In this document: positions 18,783-28,182 of the stretch, one piece after another
Position numbering within the stretch: the first letter of the stretch is position 1
Layout of the letters: each line of letters starts with the position of its first letter
Origin: an uncultured Pantoea sp.
Lineage (GTDB): Bacteria; Pseudomonadota; Gammaproteobacteria; Enterobacterales; Enterobacteriaceae
NCBI GenBank assembly: GCA_913778495.1
Contig: CAJYVD010000021.1
Location: 34,619 to 98,618 of the forward strand
DNA: 64,000 bases
Direction of reading: 5' to 3'
Notes under the pieces: generated by a model
Told to the model about the DNA's origin: nothing
Databases searched by the model: none
The model's input: only the letters and a program-made list of their open reading frames with translations
Position numbers and translations under genes: made by a program

Positions 18783-19252
18783 TTTTGCTCGCGTGCGCCG
18801 GTGTAGTCGAGCTGGCGCCATGCCTCATACACCACTACTGAAACCGCATTCGATAAATTCATGCTGCGGCTGTTGGGCATCATAGGAATGCGGATTTTTT
18901 GCTCAGCCGGTAAGGCGTTGAGAATCTCAGCGGGCAAGCCTCGACTTTCTGGCCCAAACAACAAATAGTCCCCTGCTTGGTAATGCACGGCGCTGTGCGC
19001 AGGCGTTCCCTTTGTGGTCAACGCAAACAAGCGCGTTGGCGCTTCGGCAGTTAGAAACGCGTGATAGTTTGCATGCTTTTTTAGGGACGTATATTCGTGA
19101 TAATCAAGGCCGGCGCGGCGCAGCCGTTTGTCATCCCAGGCAAACCCTAAAGGCTCGATTAAATGCAGCTGGAATCCGGTATTCGCGCATAAGCGGATGA
19201 TATTGCCGGTATTTGGTGGAATTTCAGGTTCAAACAAAACAATGTTAAGCAT
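18779..19252 (-). CDS. trmL: tRNA (cytidine(34)-2'-O)-methyltransferase TrmL
   Basis: SPOUT methyltransferase that 2'-O-methylates the wobble base of tRNA-Leu (CmAA and cmnm5UmAA anticodons). The ATG at 19252 gives 157 residues, the E. coli length, and starts [18 protein letters not shown]. The 22-residue extension of the open frame upstream lacks homology. The trefoil-knot SAM site is visible in [11 protein letters not shown] and [16 protein letters not shown]. It is convergent with cysE, with overlapping stops. In E. coli the neighbour beyond trmL is not cpxA, so a chromosomal rearrangement boundary lies just to its right. Confidence 0.96.
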   Translation of the reverse strand: MLNIVLFEPEIPPNTGNIIRLCANTGFQLHLIEPLGFAWDDKRLRRAGLDYHEYTSLKKHANYHAFLTAEAPTRLFALTTKGTPAHSAVHYQAGDYLLFGPESRGLPAEILNALPAEQKIRIPMMPNSRSMNLSNAVSVVVYEAWRQLDYTGAREQN

Positions 19253-19287
19253 AAGGCCCCCGCAAACGAGGGCCGAAGCATAGCAAA

Positions 19288-20664
19288 TTATTGGCGGGCA
19301 GAGTACAAGGGCAACCATATCGTCAGGCGTAAGCCGCCTAATGGACTGTCGTCAGCTTTTACCCAACCACGGTGCTGCTGTACTGCGGTTTCAACAATGG
19401 CTAATCCCAAGCCGGTCCCACCTGATTCGCGGTCACGTGCCTCATCCGTGCGGTAGAAAGGCCGGAAAATCTGTTCGCGATCTTCCTGGCCGACACCGGG
19501 GCCGTCGTCGTCCACATGAACCGTAATCCCTTCAATATCCACTGAAAAACTGACGCTGATGTGCGTATGAGAATAACGCAGCGCGTTGCGAACGATATTT
19601 TCCAGTGCACTTTCCAGCGCATGGGGGTTGCCATACAGCGGCCACGGGCCGGGAGGATAGGGTACGTCCATGGTTTTACCCATCTGCTCGGCTTCAAACC
19701 GCGCATCTTCCAGTACGCCATTCCACAACTGATTGGCTTTCATGGCTTCGCTGACCAGCGCGTTCTTGTGCTGCGTTCGTGACAGCACCAGCAAATCGTT
19801 GATCATGCCATCAAGGCGCTGGGCTTCCGTTTCGATACGGCCGAGTTCCTTGCTCTCACCCTGACGCCTGCGCAATAGCGCGGTGGCCAATTGCAGACGC
19901 GTAAGCGGCGTGCGCAGTTCGTGACTGATGTCGGAAAGCAGGCGCTGCTGTGCCGTCATCATGCGTTCAAGCGCACTGACCATCTGATTAAAGCTTGAGC
20001 CCGCGGCAAGAAACTCCTGGGGACCAGATTCAAGTTCGGGATGCTGGCGCAGGTTACCGCTTGCAACCTCGTCAGCGGCATATTTTAACTTACGGGCGGG
20101 GCGCGCTAAGCTCCAGGCCAACCAGAGTAACAATGGGGAGCTGATTAACATTGTGACAATCAGCAGTAACAGTGGGCGATCGAACAGCAAGTTAACGAAA
20201 TCGAGCTGTGAACTGGTAGCGGGGCGGATTAAATAAAGCTGATAGTTGTCCTCGCCATCCCGCACGGCAAAGGGCCCCACCATTTCTACGCGACCATATT
20301 TCTTCTTTTGCGGATGATCGGCATTGTCGGACTGACCTATGAAATTACGAATCACCTGCATTTCGTTGTGCTGGGCGCCAATTACGCGCCCTTCACTGGT
20401 GACCAAAAGCAGACGCTGTCCCGGTGGAGCCCACTTATCAATGGCGCGAAACAGCCGTCGCCACCACATGAGATCGTTAGGCGGATCTTGCGAAAGCTCC
20501 GCTTCAACATGCTGTTCGATCATGGTGCCTTGGCGTTGTTCGCTCTCCAGCAGTGCTGTCATCTGGCGTGAGTCGAGCTTGGGCACCATCAGCACCAGCA
20601 TCAACACCAGCGCCAGCGTTAACCAGAAAATGGCGAAGATGCGGGTGGTCAAACTGCCTATCAT
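19288..20664 (-). CDS. cpxA: Envelope stress sensor histidine kinase CpxA
   Basis: Inner-membrane kinase/phosphatase that senses misfolded envelope proteins and phosphorylates CpxR. 458 residues (E. coli 457). TM1 is at about residues 8-28, with a periplasmic sensor domain, then TM2 near 164-184 and HAMP. The phosphoacceptor histidine is in [17 protein letters not shown] (about residue 249). The ATP lid motifs are [12 protein letters not shown] (N box), DDGPGVG (G1) and GGTGLGLAI (G2). The start overlaps the cpxR stop by four bases. Confidence 0.97.
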   Translation of the reverse strand: MIGSLTTRIFAIFWLTLALVLMLVLMVPKLDSRQMTALLESEQRQGTMIEQHVEAELSQDPPNDLMWWRRLFRAIDKWAPPGQRLLLVTSEGRVIGAQHNEMQVIRNFIGQSDNADHPQKKKYGRVEMVGPFAVRDGEDNYQLYLIRPATSSQLDFVNLLFDRPLLLLIVTMLISSPLLLWLAWSLARPARKLKYAADEVASGNLRQHPELESGPQEFLAAGSSFNQMVSALERMMTAQQRLLSDISHELRTPLTRLQLATALLRRRQGESKELGRIETEAQRLDGMINDLLVLSRTQHKNALVSEAMKANQLWNGVLEDARFEAEQMGKTMDVPYPPGPWPLYGNPHALESALENIVRNALRYSHTHISVSFSVDIEGITVHVDDDGPGVGQEDREQIFRPFYRTDEARDRESGGTGLGLAIVETAVQQHRGWVKADDSPLGGLRLTIWLPLYSARQ

Positions 20665-21359
20665 GATGCTGAAACCATCAGATAACCACGTCCGCGAAGC
20701 GTTTTAAACCATGGGTGGCCATCGCGGCGTTCAGGCAATTTACGACGCAGATTGGAGATGTGCATATCAATAGCGCGATCAAAGGGCGTAAGACGCTTGC
20801 CCAACACTTCTTGGCTGAGGTGTTCGCGCGAAACAACCTGACCTAAATGCTGTGCCAGTAAATAAAGCAGTGTGAACTCCGTACCGGTCAGATCCAGCGT
20901 TTCGCTATCGAAACTGGCTTCCTGACGGCCCGGATTGAGGCGCAGACAGTCAACTTCAAGCGTCGGGGAACTGTTATCGTGCTGCTGTTGCTGTTCACTC
21001 CAGTTGGAACGGCGCAAGATGGCTCGGATACGCGCCACCAATTCGCGATCGTTAAAAGGTTTGGGTAAATAATCGTCCGCGCCCAATTCTAAACCCAGCA
21101 CCCGATCAAGCTCACTGCCGCGAGCGGTAAGCATGATGACCGGCGTCTGGTGCTGCTGGCGCAGTTCTTTTAGGGTATCGATACCGTTTTTCTTCGGCAT
21201 CATCACATCGAGCAACAGCAAGTCCACGGAATTGTCCAATAGGTTAAGCGCCTGCTCACCATCGCTGGCGACAATCACCTCAAAACCTTCCATTTCAAGC
21301 AGTTCTTTAAGCAGCGAAGTCAATTCGCGATCGTCATCAACCAACAGGATTTTATGCAT
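20661..21359 (-). CDS. cpxR: Envelope stress response regulator CpxR
   Basis: OmpR-family activator of envelope folding and degradation genes. The ATG at 21359 gives 232 residues, exactly the E. coli length. The longer open frame upstream (to 21518) covers the promoter and is rejected. The receiver domain has LLVDDDREL acidic residues and the phosphorylated aspartate in LLLLDVMMPKKNG (Asp51). The winged helix follows, with FDRAIDMHISNLRRKLP as the recognition region. A perfect CpxR box 55 bases upstream indicates autoregulation. Confidence 0.97.
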   Translation of the reverse strand: MHKILLVDDDRELTSLLKELLEMEGFEVIVASDGEQALNLLDNSVDLLLLDVMMPKKNGIDTLKELRQQHQTPVIMLTARGSELDRVLGLELGADDYLPKPFNDRELVARIRAILRRSNWSEQQQQHDNSSPTLEVDCLRLNPGRQEASFDSETLDLTGTEFTLLYLLAQHLGQVVSREHLSQEVLGKRLTPFDRAIDMHISNLRRKLPERRDGHPWFKTLRGRGYLMVSAS

Positions 21360-21413
21360 TTTTATTGCCCTCCGCAGGCAAAATACCGTGTTCTTATACT
21401 GGCAATCCAACGC

Positions 21414-21428
21414 TTTACTTAGTTTTAC
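21414..21428. promoter_or_regulatory. CpxR box between cpxR and cpxP
   Basis: On the minus strand this reads GTAAA-ACTAA-GTAAA, a perfect match to the CpxR consensus GTAAA-N5-GTAAA. It lies in the 150-base divergent region between cpxR (start 21359) and cpxP (start 21510), where it can activate both the cpxRA operon and cpxP. Confidence 0.9.
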
Positions 21429-21509
21429 ACCCCCTGACGGATGTTTGCAGCTACCGTCGTACACTGGTTCTCGTTGAATCGCAAAACGGAACGAACTGGG
21501 AGTAAAACG

Positions 21510-22022
21510 ATGCGCCATTTAACCGTCGTCGTCATTGCCTCAGTGATGGTGTTAAGCCACACCAGCGCGGAAGGGGCAGACACCACGACGATAGGTGAGA
21601 TGCATCAGGCTGGTGGATTGACGACAGGCAGTATGACGCATAATCCGCAAAGCAACATGTTCGACGGCATTGAACTCACTGAACAGCAGCGGCAGCAGAT
21701 GCGCGATCTGATGCAGCAGGCGCGACATGAAAGACCCGCGTTAAGCGTTCAGGACGTTGAGACTATGCATGACCTTGTGACAGCAGACAAATTTAACGAA
21801 TCGGCTATCCGACAGCAGGCAGAAAAACAAGTTCGCGCACAAGTTGAGCTGCAAGTTGAAATGGCGCGAGTACGAAATCAGATGTATCACCTGCTAACGC
21901 CTGCGCAGCAAGCGACATTGCAGAAGAATTATGAGCGTCGCCTTTTAGAAATGCGCCGCCTCTCGAAATTGCAGCCATCTTCATCGCTGCATGCAGTGAG
22001 TAGTACCAGCAGTAACCAGTAA
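21510..22022 (+). CDS. cpxP: Periplasmic Cpx inhibitor CpxP
   Basis: Periplasmic adaptor that binds CpxA, damps its activity and delivers misfolded proteins to DegP. The ATG at 21510 gives 170 residues (E. coli 166). It opens with a signal peptide (MRHLTVVVIASVMVLSHTSA). Two LTxxQ motifs typical of the CpxP/Spy family are present: ELTEQQRQQMRDL and LLTPAQQATLQ. The predicted mature protein is highly helical and rich in Q and R. It is divergent from cpxR and carries the CpxQ small RNA in its 3' untranslated region. Confidence 0.95.
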   Translation: MRHLTVVVIASVMVLSHTSAEGADTTTIGEMHQAGGLTTGSMTHNPQSNMFDGIELTEQQRQQMRDLMQQARHERPALSVQDVETMHDLVTADKFNESAIRQQAEKQVRAQVELQVEMARVRNQMYHLLTPAQQATLQKNYERRLLEMRRLSKLQPSSSLHAVSSTSSNQ

Positions 22023-22035
22023 CATAGTATCCCTG

Positions 22036-22093
22036 TTTTCCTTGCCATAGACACCATCCCTGTCTTCCCCGCCATGATGGCGGGGTTTTTTTT
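22036..22093 (+). ncRNA. cpxQ: CpxQ, Hfq-dependent small RNA from the cpxP 3' end
   Basis: The 58 bases after the cpxP stop match my recollection of E. coli/Salmonella CpxQ almost base for base in the 5' part. This covers TTTTCCTTGCCATAG and the CACCATCCCTGTCTTCCCC seed region. It ends in the terminator CCCCGCC-ATGAT-GGCGGGG plus eight T (22067-22093). In those species RNase E releases CpxQ from cpxP mRNA, and it represses envelope protein mRNAs. The terminator loop differs from E. coli while the seed is unchanged. No own promoter is needed. Confidence 0.88.
22067..22093 (+). terminator. Intrinsic terminator of cpxP / CpxQ
   Basis: Seven-pair GC stem CCCCGCC / GGCGGGG with loop ATGAT (22067-22085), then eight T. 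It forms the 3' end of CpxQ. Confidence 0.92.
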
Positions 22094-22510
22094 ATCGAAA
22101 ATCCACCGGCATGCAGGCTGGACGACGATTACCTTCGGCCGTCACCTCAGGCGCAGATGAATAGTGCGCAAAAGAACCCTTCCCGAGGAAAATTGCATTA
22201 AGGTTCGGCGTAGCCCGGGCTATGGTGTTAAAAAATAAAACAATTTAATGATGGCGTGATTATCCCTGTAATAGTTTCCCGGGCGTTTGTGTCCGCTTTT
22301 ATCGCCTTGACCCTGAACTTCTGTCAGTCTGGCCCAGGCTCCGCAAGGAAGTACGGTTGAGTCGACCTTGCCACGACAAACAATACCGATTAAGCAGCGT
22401 TTTTTATGTTGTGAAAAACAGGCAGGATGATTCGTTCCGTGCCGCACCTCCCTGCTGGTGATAAACTCGATCTATCTGCGGCTAACAGTCAGGCGCCAGC
22501 GAGGCACGGT
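22094..22510. other. Intergenic stretch with no recognised gene
   Basis: 417 bases between the cpxP terminator and fieF. A 75-codon leftward open frame (22220-22447) is present, with no good ribosome site and no family I recognise, so I do not call it a gene. The fieF promoter and its GAGG ribosome site (22501-22504) must lie at the right end. The stretch is unusually long for this otherwise tightly packed cpxP-fieF neighbourhood. Confidence 0.5.
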
Positions 22511-23419
22511 ATGGACTCCAGCTATGCAAAATTAGTCAACCGAGCGGCGCTGGCGGCGACCACGCTGGCGACGCTCCTGCTGATCGTGAAGATTTTCGCC
22601 TGGTGGTACACAGGCTCCGTCAGCCTCTTAGCTGCGCTAGTTGATTCCCTTGTTGATATTGCCGCTTCCCTGACAAACTTGCTGGTGGTGCGCTACTCGC
22701 TGCAGCCCGCTGATGATGACCATACCTTTGGCCACGGTAAGGCCGAATCGCTCGCTGCACTGGCACAGAGCATGTTTATTTCCGGCTCCGCGTTGTTTCT
22801 GTTCTTAACGGGGATCCAGCACTTGGCCTCTCCTGAAACGCTGCATGCGCCCGGGGTCGGCATTGTTGTTACCCTGGTCGCCCTTTTCTCTACGCTGCTT
22901 TTGGTCGCTTTTCAACGCTGGGTGGTGCGACATACGGGCAGCCAGGCGATACGCGCAGATATGCTGCATTATCAATCCGATGTGGTAATGAACGGCGCGA
23001 TCCTGATTGCGTTGGGGCTGAGCAGCTATGGCTTTGTGCGCGCCGATGCGCTCTTTGCGTTGGGTATCGGAATATACATCCTTTATAACGCCTTACGCAT
23101 GGGCTATGAGGCCGTGCAATCGCTGCTTGACCGCGCGCTTCCGGAAGAAGAGAAGCAAATCATTATGGAAATGGTGAGCGGCTGGACAGGGGTCCGTGGG
23201 GCACACGCGTTACGCACTCGACAGTCCGGGCCAACGCGTTTTATACAGTTGCACCTGGAAATGGACGACCATTTACCGCTGGTTCAGGCGCATAAATTGG
23301 CTGATGAAATCGAGCGCGCGCTGCGCGTCAAGTTTCCAGGCTCTGACGTCATTATCCATCAGGATCCCTGTTCCGCGGTACCTCATCATCAGCGCGGCTT
23401 TTTTAGCATTAAAGATTAA
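22511..23419 (+). CDS. fieF: Ferrous-iron/zinc efflux pump FieF (cation diffusion facilitator)
   Basis: Proton-coupled exporter of Fe2+ and Zn2+ in the inner membrane. The ATG at 22511, behind GAGG, gives 302 residues (E. coli 300). Six membrane helices precede a cytoplasmic ferredoxin-like C-terminal domain. The transport site shows [13 protein letters not shown] (Asp45/Asp49 by family numbering) and [11 protein letters not shown] (His153/Asp157). The C-terminal domain retains [21 protein letters not shown]. Same cpxP-fieF-pfkA order as E. coli. Confidence 0.96.
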   Translation: MDSSYAKLVNRAALAATTLATLLLIVKIFAWWYTGSVSLLAALVDSLVDIAASLTNLLVVRYSLQPADDDHTFGHGKAESLAALAQSMFISGSALFLFLTGIQHLASPETLHAPGVGIVVTLVALFSTLLLVAFQRWVVRHTGSQAIRADMLHYQSDVVMNGAILIALGLSSYGFVRADALFALGIGIYILYNALRMGYEAVQSLLDRALPEEEKQIIMEMVSGWTGVRGAHALRTRQSGPTRFIQLHLEMDDHLPLVQAHKLADEIERALRVKFPGSDVIIHQDPCSAVPHHQRGFFSIKD

Positions 23420-23617
23420 CTATCAATAGGTTATATTGATTTCTGGCGTCTGTTTTAACAATTTCGTAAAAAATTAGCGAAAACTTGTCTGACCTGAATC
23501 AATTCAGCTGCAAGCCTTTGATATACTATTTCCACTATTAGCCAGGTGACGGCACGGCATCATCAGCGGATCGCCTGGCAGGAATAATCCTTCGTTTTGA
23601 ACAATCCAGAGGTTGTC

Positions 23618-24580
23618 ATGATCAAAAGAATCGGAGTACTGACCAGCGGCGGTGACGCCCCGGGCATGAACGCAGCCATTCGCGGAGTTGTCCGTTCCGC
23701 GCTGAGTGAAGGCCTTGAAGTTTTTGGTATCTACGACGGCTATCTGGGATTGTACGAAGACCGCATGATCAACCTCGACCGTTATAGCGTCTCCGATATG
23801 ATTAATCGCGGCGGTACCTTTTTGGGTTCCGCGCGTTTTCCTGAGTTCCGCAACGATGAGGTGCGTCAGGTCGCGATTGAAAACATGAAAAAGCGGGGCA
23901 TCGACGCGCTGGTCGTCATCGGCGGCGACGGTTCTTATATGGGCGCCAAACGCCTGACCGAGATGGGTTTTCCTTGCATTGGACTGCCCGGCACCATTGA
24001 TAATGACGTCGCAGGCACCGATTACACCATCGGCTATTTCACCGCGTTGGAAACGGTGGTTGAAGCGATTGACCGGCTGCGCGATACCTCCTCTTCGCAT
24101 CAACGCATCTCCATTGTGGAAGTCATGGGGCGCTACTGCGGCGATCTCACCTTGGCGGCCTCGATCGCCGGCGGCTGCGAGTTTATCGTGCTGCCAGAAA
24201 TTCCCTACACGCGTGAAGAGCTGGTTGAAGAAATTAAGGCAGGTATTGCGAAAGGTAAGAAACACGCCATCGTGGCGATCACCGAGCATATCTGCGACAT
24301 CGACGATTTAGCGAAATTCATTGAGTCGGAAACCAAGCGCGAAACGCGCGCCACGGTTTTGGGTCATATTCAGCGCGGCGGTGCGCCTTGCGCCTACGAC
24401 CGTATTTTGGCTTCGCGCATGGGGGCTTACTCCATTGAGCTGCTGCTGCAAGGTTATGGCGGTCGCTGCGTCGGGATCCAAAATGAAAAGATGGTGCACC
24501 ATGACATCATCGACGCTATTGAAAACATGAAGCGTCCGTTTAAACGCGACTGGCTGGATACGGCGAAAAAACTCTACTGA
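23618..24580 (+). CDS. pfkA: 6-Phosphofructokinase I
   Basis: ATP-dependent phosphorylation of fructose-6-phosphate, the committed step of glycolysis. The ATG at 23618 gives exactly 320 residues, with CCAGAGG upstream. ATP binding: [16 protein letters not shown] (residues 8-23). The catalytic loop is [16 protein letters not shown] with the base Asp127. Substrate binding: [10 protein letters not shown] and [13 protein letters not shown]. An intrinsic terminator follows. Confidence 0.98.
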   Translation: MIKRIGVLTSGGDAPGMNAAIRGVVRSALSEGLEVFGIYDGYLGLYEDRMINLDRYSVSDMINRGGTFLGSARFPEFRNDEVRQVAIENMKKRGIDALVVIGGDGSYMGAKRLTEMGFPCIGLPGTIDNDVAGTDYTIGYFTALETVVEAIDRLRDTSSSHQRISIVEVMGRYCGDLTLAASIAGGCEFIVLPEIPYTREELVEEIKAGIAKGKKHAIVAITEHICDIDDLAKFIESETKRETRATVLGHIQRGGAPCAYDRILASRMGAYSIELLLQGYGGRCVGIQNEKMVHHDIIDAIENMKRPFKRDWLDTAKKLY

Positions 24581-24594
24581 TTTGAAAACACGCC

Positions 24595-24621
24595 AGGCGC
24601 GAGACCCTCGCGCCTTTGTTT
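24595..24621 (+). terminator. Intrinsic terminator after pfkA
   Basis: AGGCGCGAG (24595-24603), loop ACC, CTCGCGCCT (24607-24615), then TTGTTT. Nine-pair stem. Confidence 0.85.
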
Positions 24622-24726
24622 CGCTTTCCTATATTCCCCCGCGTTATAAAGGCTCATTTTTAATTCTTTAAGCTGCCAATAAGTTTATGTCAGTCTTGCG
24701 CAATAACGACCTCGGGAGAGCAAGCA

Positions 24727-25716
24727 ATGAACAAGTGGAGTATCGGCATTACCCTTTTACTGGCTTCCACCAGCGTTTTGGCAAAGGATATTCAGCTATT
24801 AAACGTCTCTTACGATCCCACCCGTGAGCTTTACGAACAATATAACAAAGCCTTCAGTGCGCACTATAAGCAAGAAACGGGTGATAATGTGGTGATTCGT
24901 CAATCGCACGGCGGCTCAGGAAAGCAAGCCACTTCTGTCATCAACGGCATCCGCGCCGATGTCGTGACGCTTGCCCTGCAGTCGGATGTTGACGCCATCG
25001 CCGAGCGGGGACGCATTGACAAAAACTGGATCAAGCGCCTGCCAGACAACTCTGCTCCCTATACGTCAACTATCGTGTTCCTGGTGCGCAAGGGCAATCC
25101 CAAGGGCATTCATGACTGGAGCGACCTGACGAAGCCGGGCGTTTCAGTGATTACGCCCAATCCAAAAACCTCTGGCGGCGCCCGCTGGAACTATTTGGCC
25201 GCGTGGGGTTGGGCGCTGGATCATAACAATGGCGATCAGGCAAAAGCACAAGCCTACGTTAAAGCGCTGTTCAAAAATGTTGAAGTTCAGGATTCCGGCG
25301 CGCGTGGGGCAACCAATACCTTCGTTGAGCGTGGCATTGGCGATGTGCTGATTGCATGGGAAAACGAAGCCTATTTGGCAGTGAATAAGCTGGGCAAAGA
25401 CAAGTTCGAGATCATCACACCAAGCGAGTCTATTCTGGCGGAGCCAACGGTCTCGGTGGTGGATAAAGTGGTTGATGAGCAGGATACGCGTAAGGTGGCG
25501 GAAGCTTACCTGAAATACCTGTACTCGCCAGAAGGGCAAACCATTGCCGCGCAGAATTTCTATCGTCCACGTGACCCGGAAGTCGCGAAAAAGTTTTCCA
25601 GCACCTTTGCGCCGGTTAAGCTGTTTACCATCGACAGCAAATTCGGCGGCTGGGCTCAGGCACAAAAAGCGCACTTTGCTGATGGTGGGAGTTACGACCA
25701 GATCATGAAACCGTAA
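24727..25716 (+). CDS. sbp: Periplasmic sulfate-binding protein Sbp
   Basis: Substrate-binding component for the CysTWA sulfate/thiosulfate ABC importer. 329 residues, as in E. coli. A signal peptide ends near STSVLAKD (cleavage about residue 19-20), then [15 protein letters not shown]. The sulfate-binding loops are visible in [14 protein letters not shown] and [20 protein letters not shown]. Regulation by CysB is expected from the family; I do not resolve the site. Same pfkA-sbp-cdh order as E. coli. Confidence 0.97.
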   Translation: MNKWSIGITLLLASTSVLAKDIQLLNVSYDPTRELYEQYNKAFSAHYKQETGDNVVIRQSHGGSGKQATSVINGIRADVVTLALQSDVDAIAERGRIDKNWIKRLPDNSAPYTSTIVFLVRKGNPKGIHDWSDLTKPGVSVITPNPKTSGGARWNYLAAWGWALDHNNGDQAKAQAYVKALFKNVEVQDSGARGATNTFVERGIGDVLIAWENEAYLAVNKLGKDKFEIITPSESILAEPTVSVVDKVVDEQDTRKVAEAYLKYLYSPEGQTIAAQNFYRPRDPEVAKKFSSTFAPVKLFTIDSKFGGWAQAQKAHFADGGSYDQIMKP

Positions 25717-25738
25717 TCGCGCACGTGTAGTATCAAAG

Positions 25739-25768
25739 CGGTCAGCCTTGTGCTGGCCGTTTTCGTTT
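25739..25768 (+). terminator. Intrinsic terminator after sbp
   Basis: CGGTCAGC (25739-25746), loop CTTGT, GCTGGCCG (25752-25759), then TTTTCGTTT. It separates sbp from cdh. Confidence 0.8.
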
Positions 25769-25813
25769 CGGTAGCGCATCGCGCGACGCGGTGTGTAATA
25801 GAGGAGTGAGGCT

Positions 25814-26575
25814 ATGCGGGAGCGTCGCTATGCGCTCAAGGTACTGATGATAAGCGTGTTGACACTGATTGTTGCGCTTATCGCAGGGGCCTGGCACTGG
25901 CACAGCAATGCCGATGCGCTCTGGCAAATTGTCAGCGAAAAATGCGTACCCAATATGGCCCGCACCGGCGATCCCGCGCCCTGCGATCGCGTTAATACGG
26001 CACAAGGCTTTGTTATCCTTAAGGATCGCAATGGGCCGCTGCAGTATTTACTGATCCCCATCGCTCGCATCACCGGTATGGAGAGCCCCGCGCTGCTACA
26101 ACAAAATACACCTAATTTTTTTGCTGAAGCCTGGCAAGCGCGCGGGCGGCTGGCGCAGAAGCGCGGCGCACCGATTGCCGACAGTGCCCTGTCGCTGGCT
26201 ATCAATTCACAATATGGGCGTACGCAAAATCAGCTGCATATCCATCTGTCCTGCCTGCGTCCTGATGTGCGTCGGCAATTAGACAGCCTGAACCCGCAGT
26301 TCAGCGCGCGGTGGCAGCCAATAACGCTGCTTCAACATCGCTACCTGATCCGCACGCTTTCAGAGTCTGAGTTGAACGAGGAGAGCGCGTTTCTCCGCTT
26401 GGCAAAAGAAATACCGGCGGCACGATCAGCGATGGGAGAGTATGGTTTAGCCTTGACGACGCTGCCAGACGGACGGCTGGCACTGTTGGCGGTGGCACGA
26501 AGCTGGTTAACGTTGAATCGGGGATCGGCAGAAGAGTTGCAGGATCATCAATGCGAGATCCTGCAACAGCCATAG
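25814..26575 (+). CDS. cdh: CDP-diacylglycerol diphosphatase (Cdh)
   Basis: Membrane-anchored enzyme hydrolysing CDP-diacylglycerol to phosphatidate and CMP. 253 residues (E. coli 251). The N-terminal membrane anchor is about residues 10-32. The HIT-like active site QNQLHIHLSCLRPDVR has the histidine triad. GPLQYLLIPIARITGMESPALL and the C-terminal LNRGSAEELQDHQCEIL are conserved with E. coli. It lies between sbp and tpiA, as in E. coli. Confidence 0.93.
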   Translation: MRERRYALKVLMISVLTLIVALIAGAWHWHSNADALWQIVSEKCVPNMARTGDPAPCDRVNTAQGFVILKDRNGPLQYLLIPIARITGMESPALLQQNTPNFFAEAWQARGRLAQKRGAPIADSALSLAINSQYGRTQNQLHIHLSCLRPDVRRQLDSLNPQFSARWQPITLLQHRYLIRTLSESELNEESAFLRLAKEIPAARSAMGEYGLALTTLPDGRLALLAVARSWLTLNRGSAEELQDHQCEILQQP

Positions 26576-26600
26576 CGGCCCGGCGGGCCGCACAGCGCAA

Positions 26601-27368
26601 TTAAGCGCTTTTCGCAGCGGCGGCGGCTTTCACGATGGCGGCAAAGGCGTCGGCTTTCAGTGACGCTCCACCCACCAGCGCGCCGTCGATATCGGGCTGA
26701 GTAAACAGTTCAGCCGCGTTCTTGTCGTTGACAGAGCCGCCGTACTGAATGATGACCTGCTGCGCGATAGCGGCATCTTTTTTCGCGATATGGTCGCGGA
26801 TAAATTTGTGCACCGCCTGTGCCTGCGCGGGAGTCGCGGATTTGCCGGTACCAATCGCCCAAACCGGCTCATAGGCGATAACCACGCCTTCAAAAGCCGC
26901 TGCACCCTGCGTTTCCAGCACGGCATCAATCTGACGCGCACACACTTCTTCCGTTTTACCCGCTTCGTTTTCTGCGTCGGTTTCACCAATGCACAGCACC
27001 GGCACTAAACCTGCTTCTTTCAGCACCGCGAATTTTTTGGCAATCAGCTCGTCGCTCTCTTTGTGGTAAGTGCGGCGTTCAGAGTGACCAATAATGATGT
27101 ATTTCGCGCCGACATCTTTGAGCATGTCAGCCGAGGTTTCACCGGTAAACGCACCCGACAGATTGACATCAACGTTCTGCGCACCCAAGGCAATGTGGCT
27201 ACCGGAAAGGGCGTGATTCGCCTGATCGAGATAGAGCGCAGGGGGGGCAATTGCGACGCCACAGCCTTCCACACCGGAGAGTGCGTTGCGCAGACCGTCA
27301 ATCAGCTCGCCCGTCATGTGCTTGCTGCCATTCAGTTTCCAGTTACCCATAACCAGTGGATGTCGCAT
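26601..27368 (-). CDS. tpiA: Triosephosphate isomerase
   Basis: Interconverts dihydroxyacetone phosphate and glyceraldehyde-3-phosphate. The ATG at 27368 gives 255 residues (E. coli 255) and begins [15 protein letters not shown] with the catalytic lysine in [14 protein letters not shown] carries the catalytic histidine and [15 protein letters not shown] the catalytic glutamate and the flexible loop 6. GGEEGG-type ribosome site GGAGGAAAG upstream. Convergent with cdh. Confidence 0.97.
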   Translation of the reverse strand: MRHPLVMGNWKLNGSKHMTGELIDGLRNALSGVEGCGVAIAPPALYLDQANHALSGSHIALGAQNVDVNLSGAFTGETSADMLKDVGAKYIIIGHSERRTYHKESDELIAKKFAVLKEAGLVPVLCIGETDAENEAGKTEEVCARQIDAVLETQGAAAFEGVVIAYEPVWAIGTGKSATPAQAQAVHKFIRDHIAKKDAAIAQQVIIQYGGSVNDKNAAELFTQPDIDGALVGGASLKADAFAAIVKAAAAAKSA

Positions 27369-27488
27369 TCTTTCCTCCGCATAACGCGATTGGTGAAAAA
27401 GCGCTGCCTGCAGGCAGCGATGTCTGCCAGACAGTATAATGATCAAATGTATCGCTGGCTTTGCTTTTCGTCATTTTCGGTGAACGAC

Positions 27489-28079
27489 TCAGGGCGTCGC
27501 GAGGGCCAATTTTATCGGTTCAATCGCGAAGGTCAGTCCCTTATCGCCGTTATCAGCGACCACAAAGCGCAGCGCGCCTTCGGTGCGAGAAAAATAGCGC
27601 ATGCCCTTGCCCGCGCTGAGTAATGCACTGAGCTTTTTACGGCCATCGTCCGCCGATAATCCCGGTATAAAGAAGCGCAGCATCGCGGTCATGTAATCCG
27701 TGGCGCGCTCCTGGGCCGCCTTCATGTCCGGACCGGGAACGGGCAGCCAGGTAATTTGCAGGGTTTTGATCTTGCCAGTGCCTTGTTCAAGCGCCGTGGA
27801 AGCATAAAGCGTTTCACTGATTTTACTGGCAGCGCGCGTAAGGTTGCTGTTGTCTCCGCGGCTGTCGATGGCACGGTACTCCATCAGCGGCAGCGTCGGG
27901 TTAGTGGCATTGAACTTTTCGCGGAACTGCCCGATGGTCATGTCGAAAGTGGGCGCGCCAGCCAGTAAATAGGGCGCGGCGGGCAGATGACTACCACGGT
28001 CCTGCGTTATCGCGTCCTCGGCAACAGCGGGAAATATCAGCGCGAGGCTCACCAGCAGCGCCACGGGCAGGTTGTTCAT
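27489..28079 (-). CDS. yiiQ: DUF1454 family periplasmic protein YiiQ
   Basis: A 196-residue secreted protein of unknown function (E. coli YiiQ 199). The signal peptide is MNNLPVALLVSLALIFPAVA. The conserved block APYLLAGAPTFDMTIGQFREKFN follows at about residues 35-57. It lies between tpiA and fpr, as in E. coli. No catalytic motif is visible. Confidence 0.9.
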   Translation of the reverse strand: MNNLPVALLVSLALIFPAVAEDAITQDRGSHLPAAPYLLAGAPTFDMTIGQFREKFNATNPTLPLMEYRAIDSRGDNSNLTRAASKISETLYASTALEQGTGKIKTLQITWLPVPGPDMKAAQERATDYMTAMLRFFIPGLSADDGRKKLSALLSAGKGMRYFSRTEGALRFVVADNGDKGLTFAIEPIKLALATP

Positions 28080-28182
28080 TGCTACGACCCTAAATCATTT
28101 ACTTAGGCCACGATTAGAACGGTTTTTACCGGGTAAAGTCAAAAGCCGCCCAGGAAAATCCTCATCTTTATCGCGGCCCTGT

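Noticed and set aside
20661-21518. Long form of cpxR starting at 21518
   Set aside because: The extra 53 residues cover the CpxR box and cpxP promoter; MHKILLVDDD at 21359 gives the exact family length.
22220-22447. 75-codon leftward open frame between cpxP and fieF
   Set aside because: No ribosome site, no recognised family and it crosses the fieF promoter side; kept only as an unexplained stretch.
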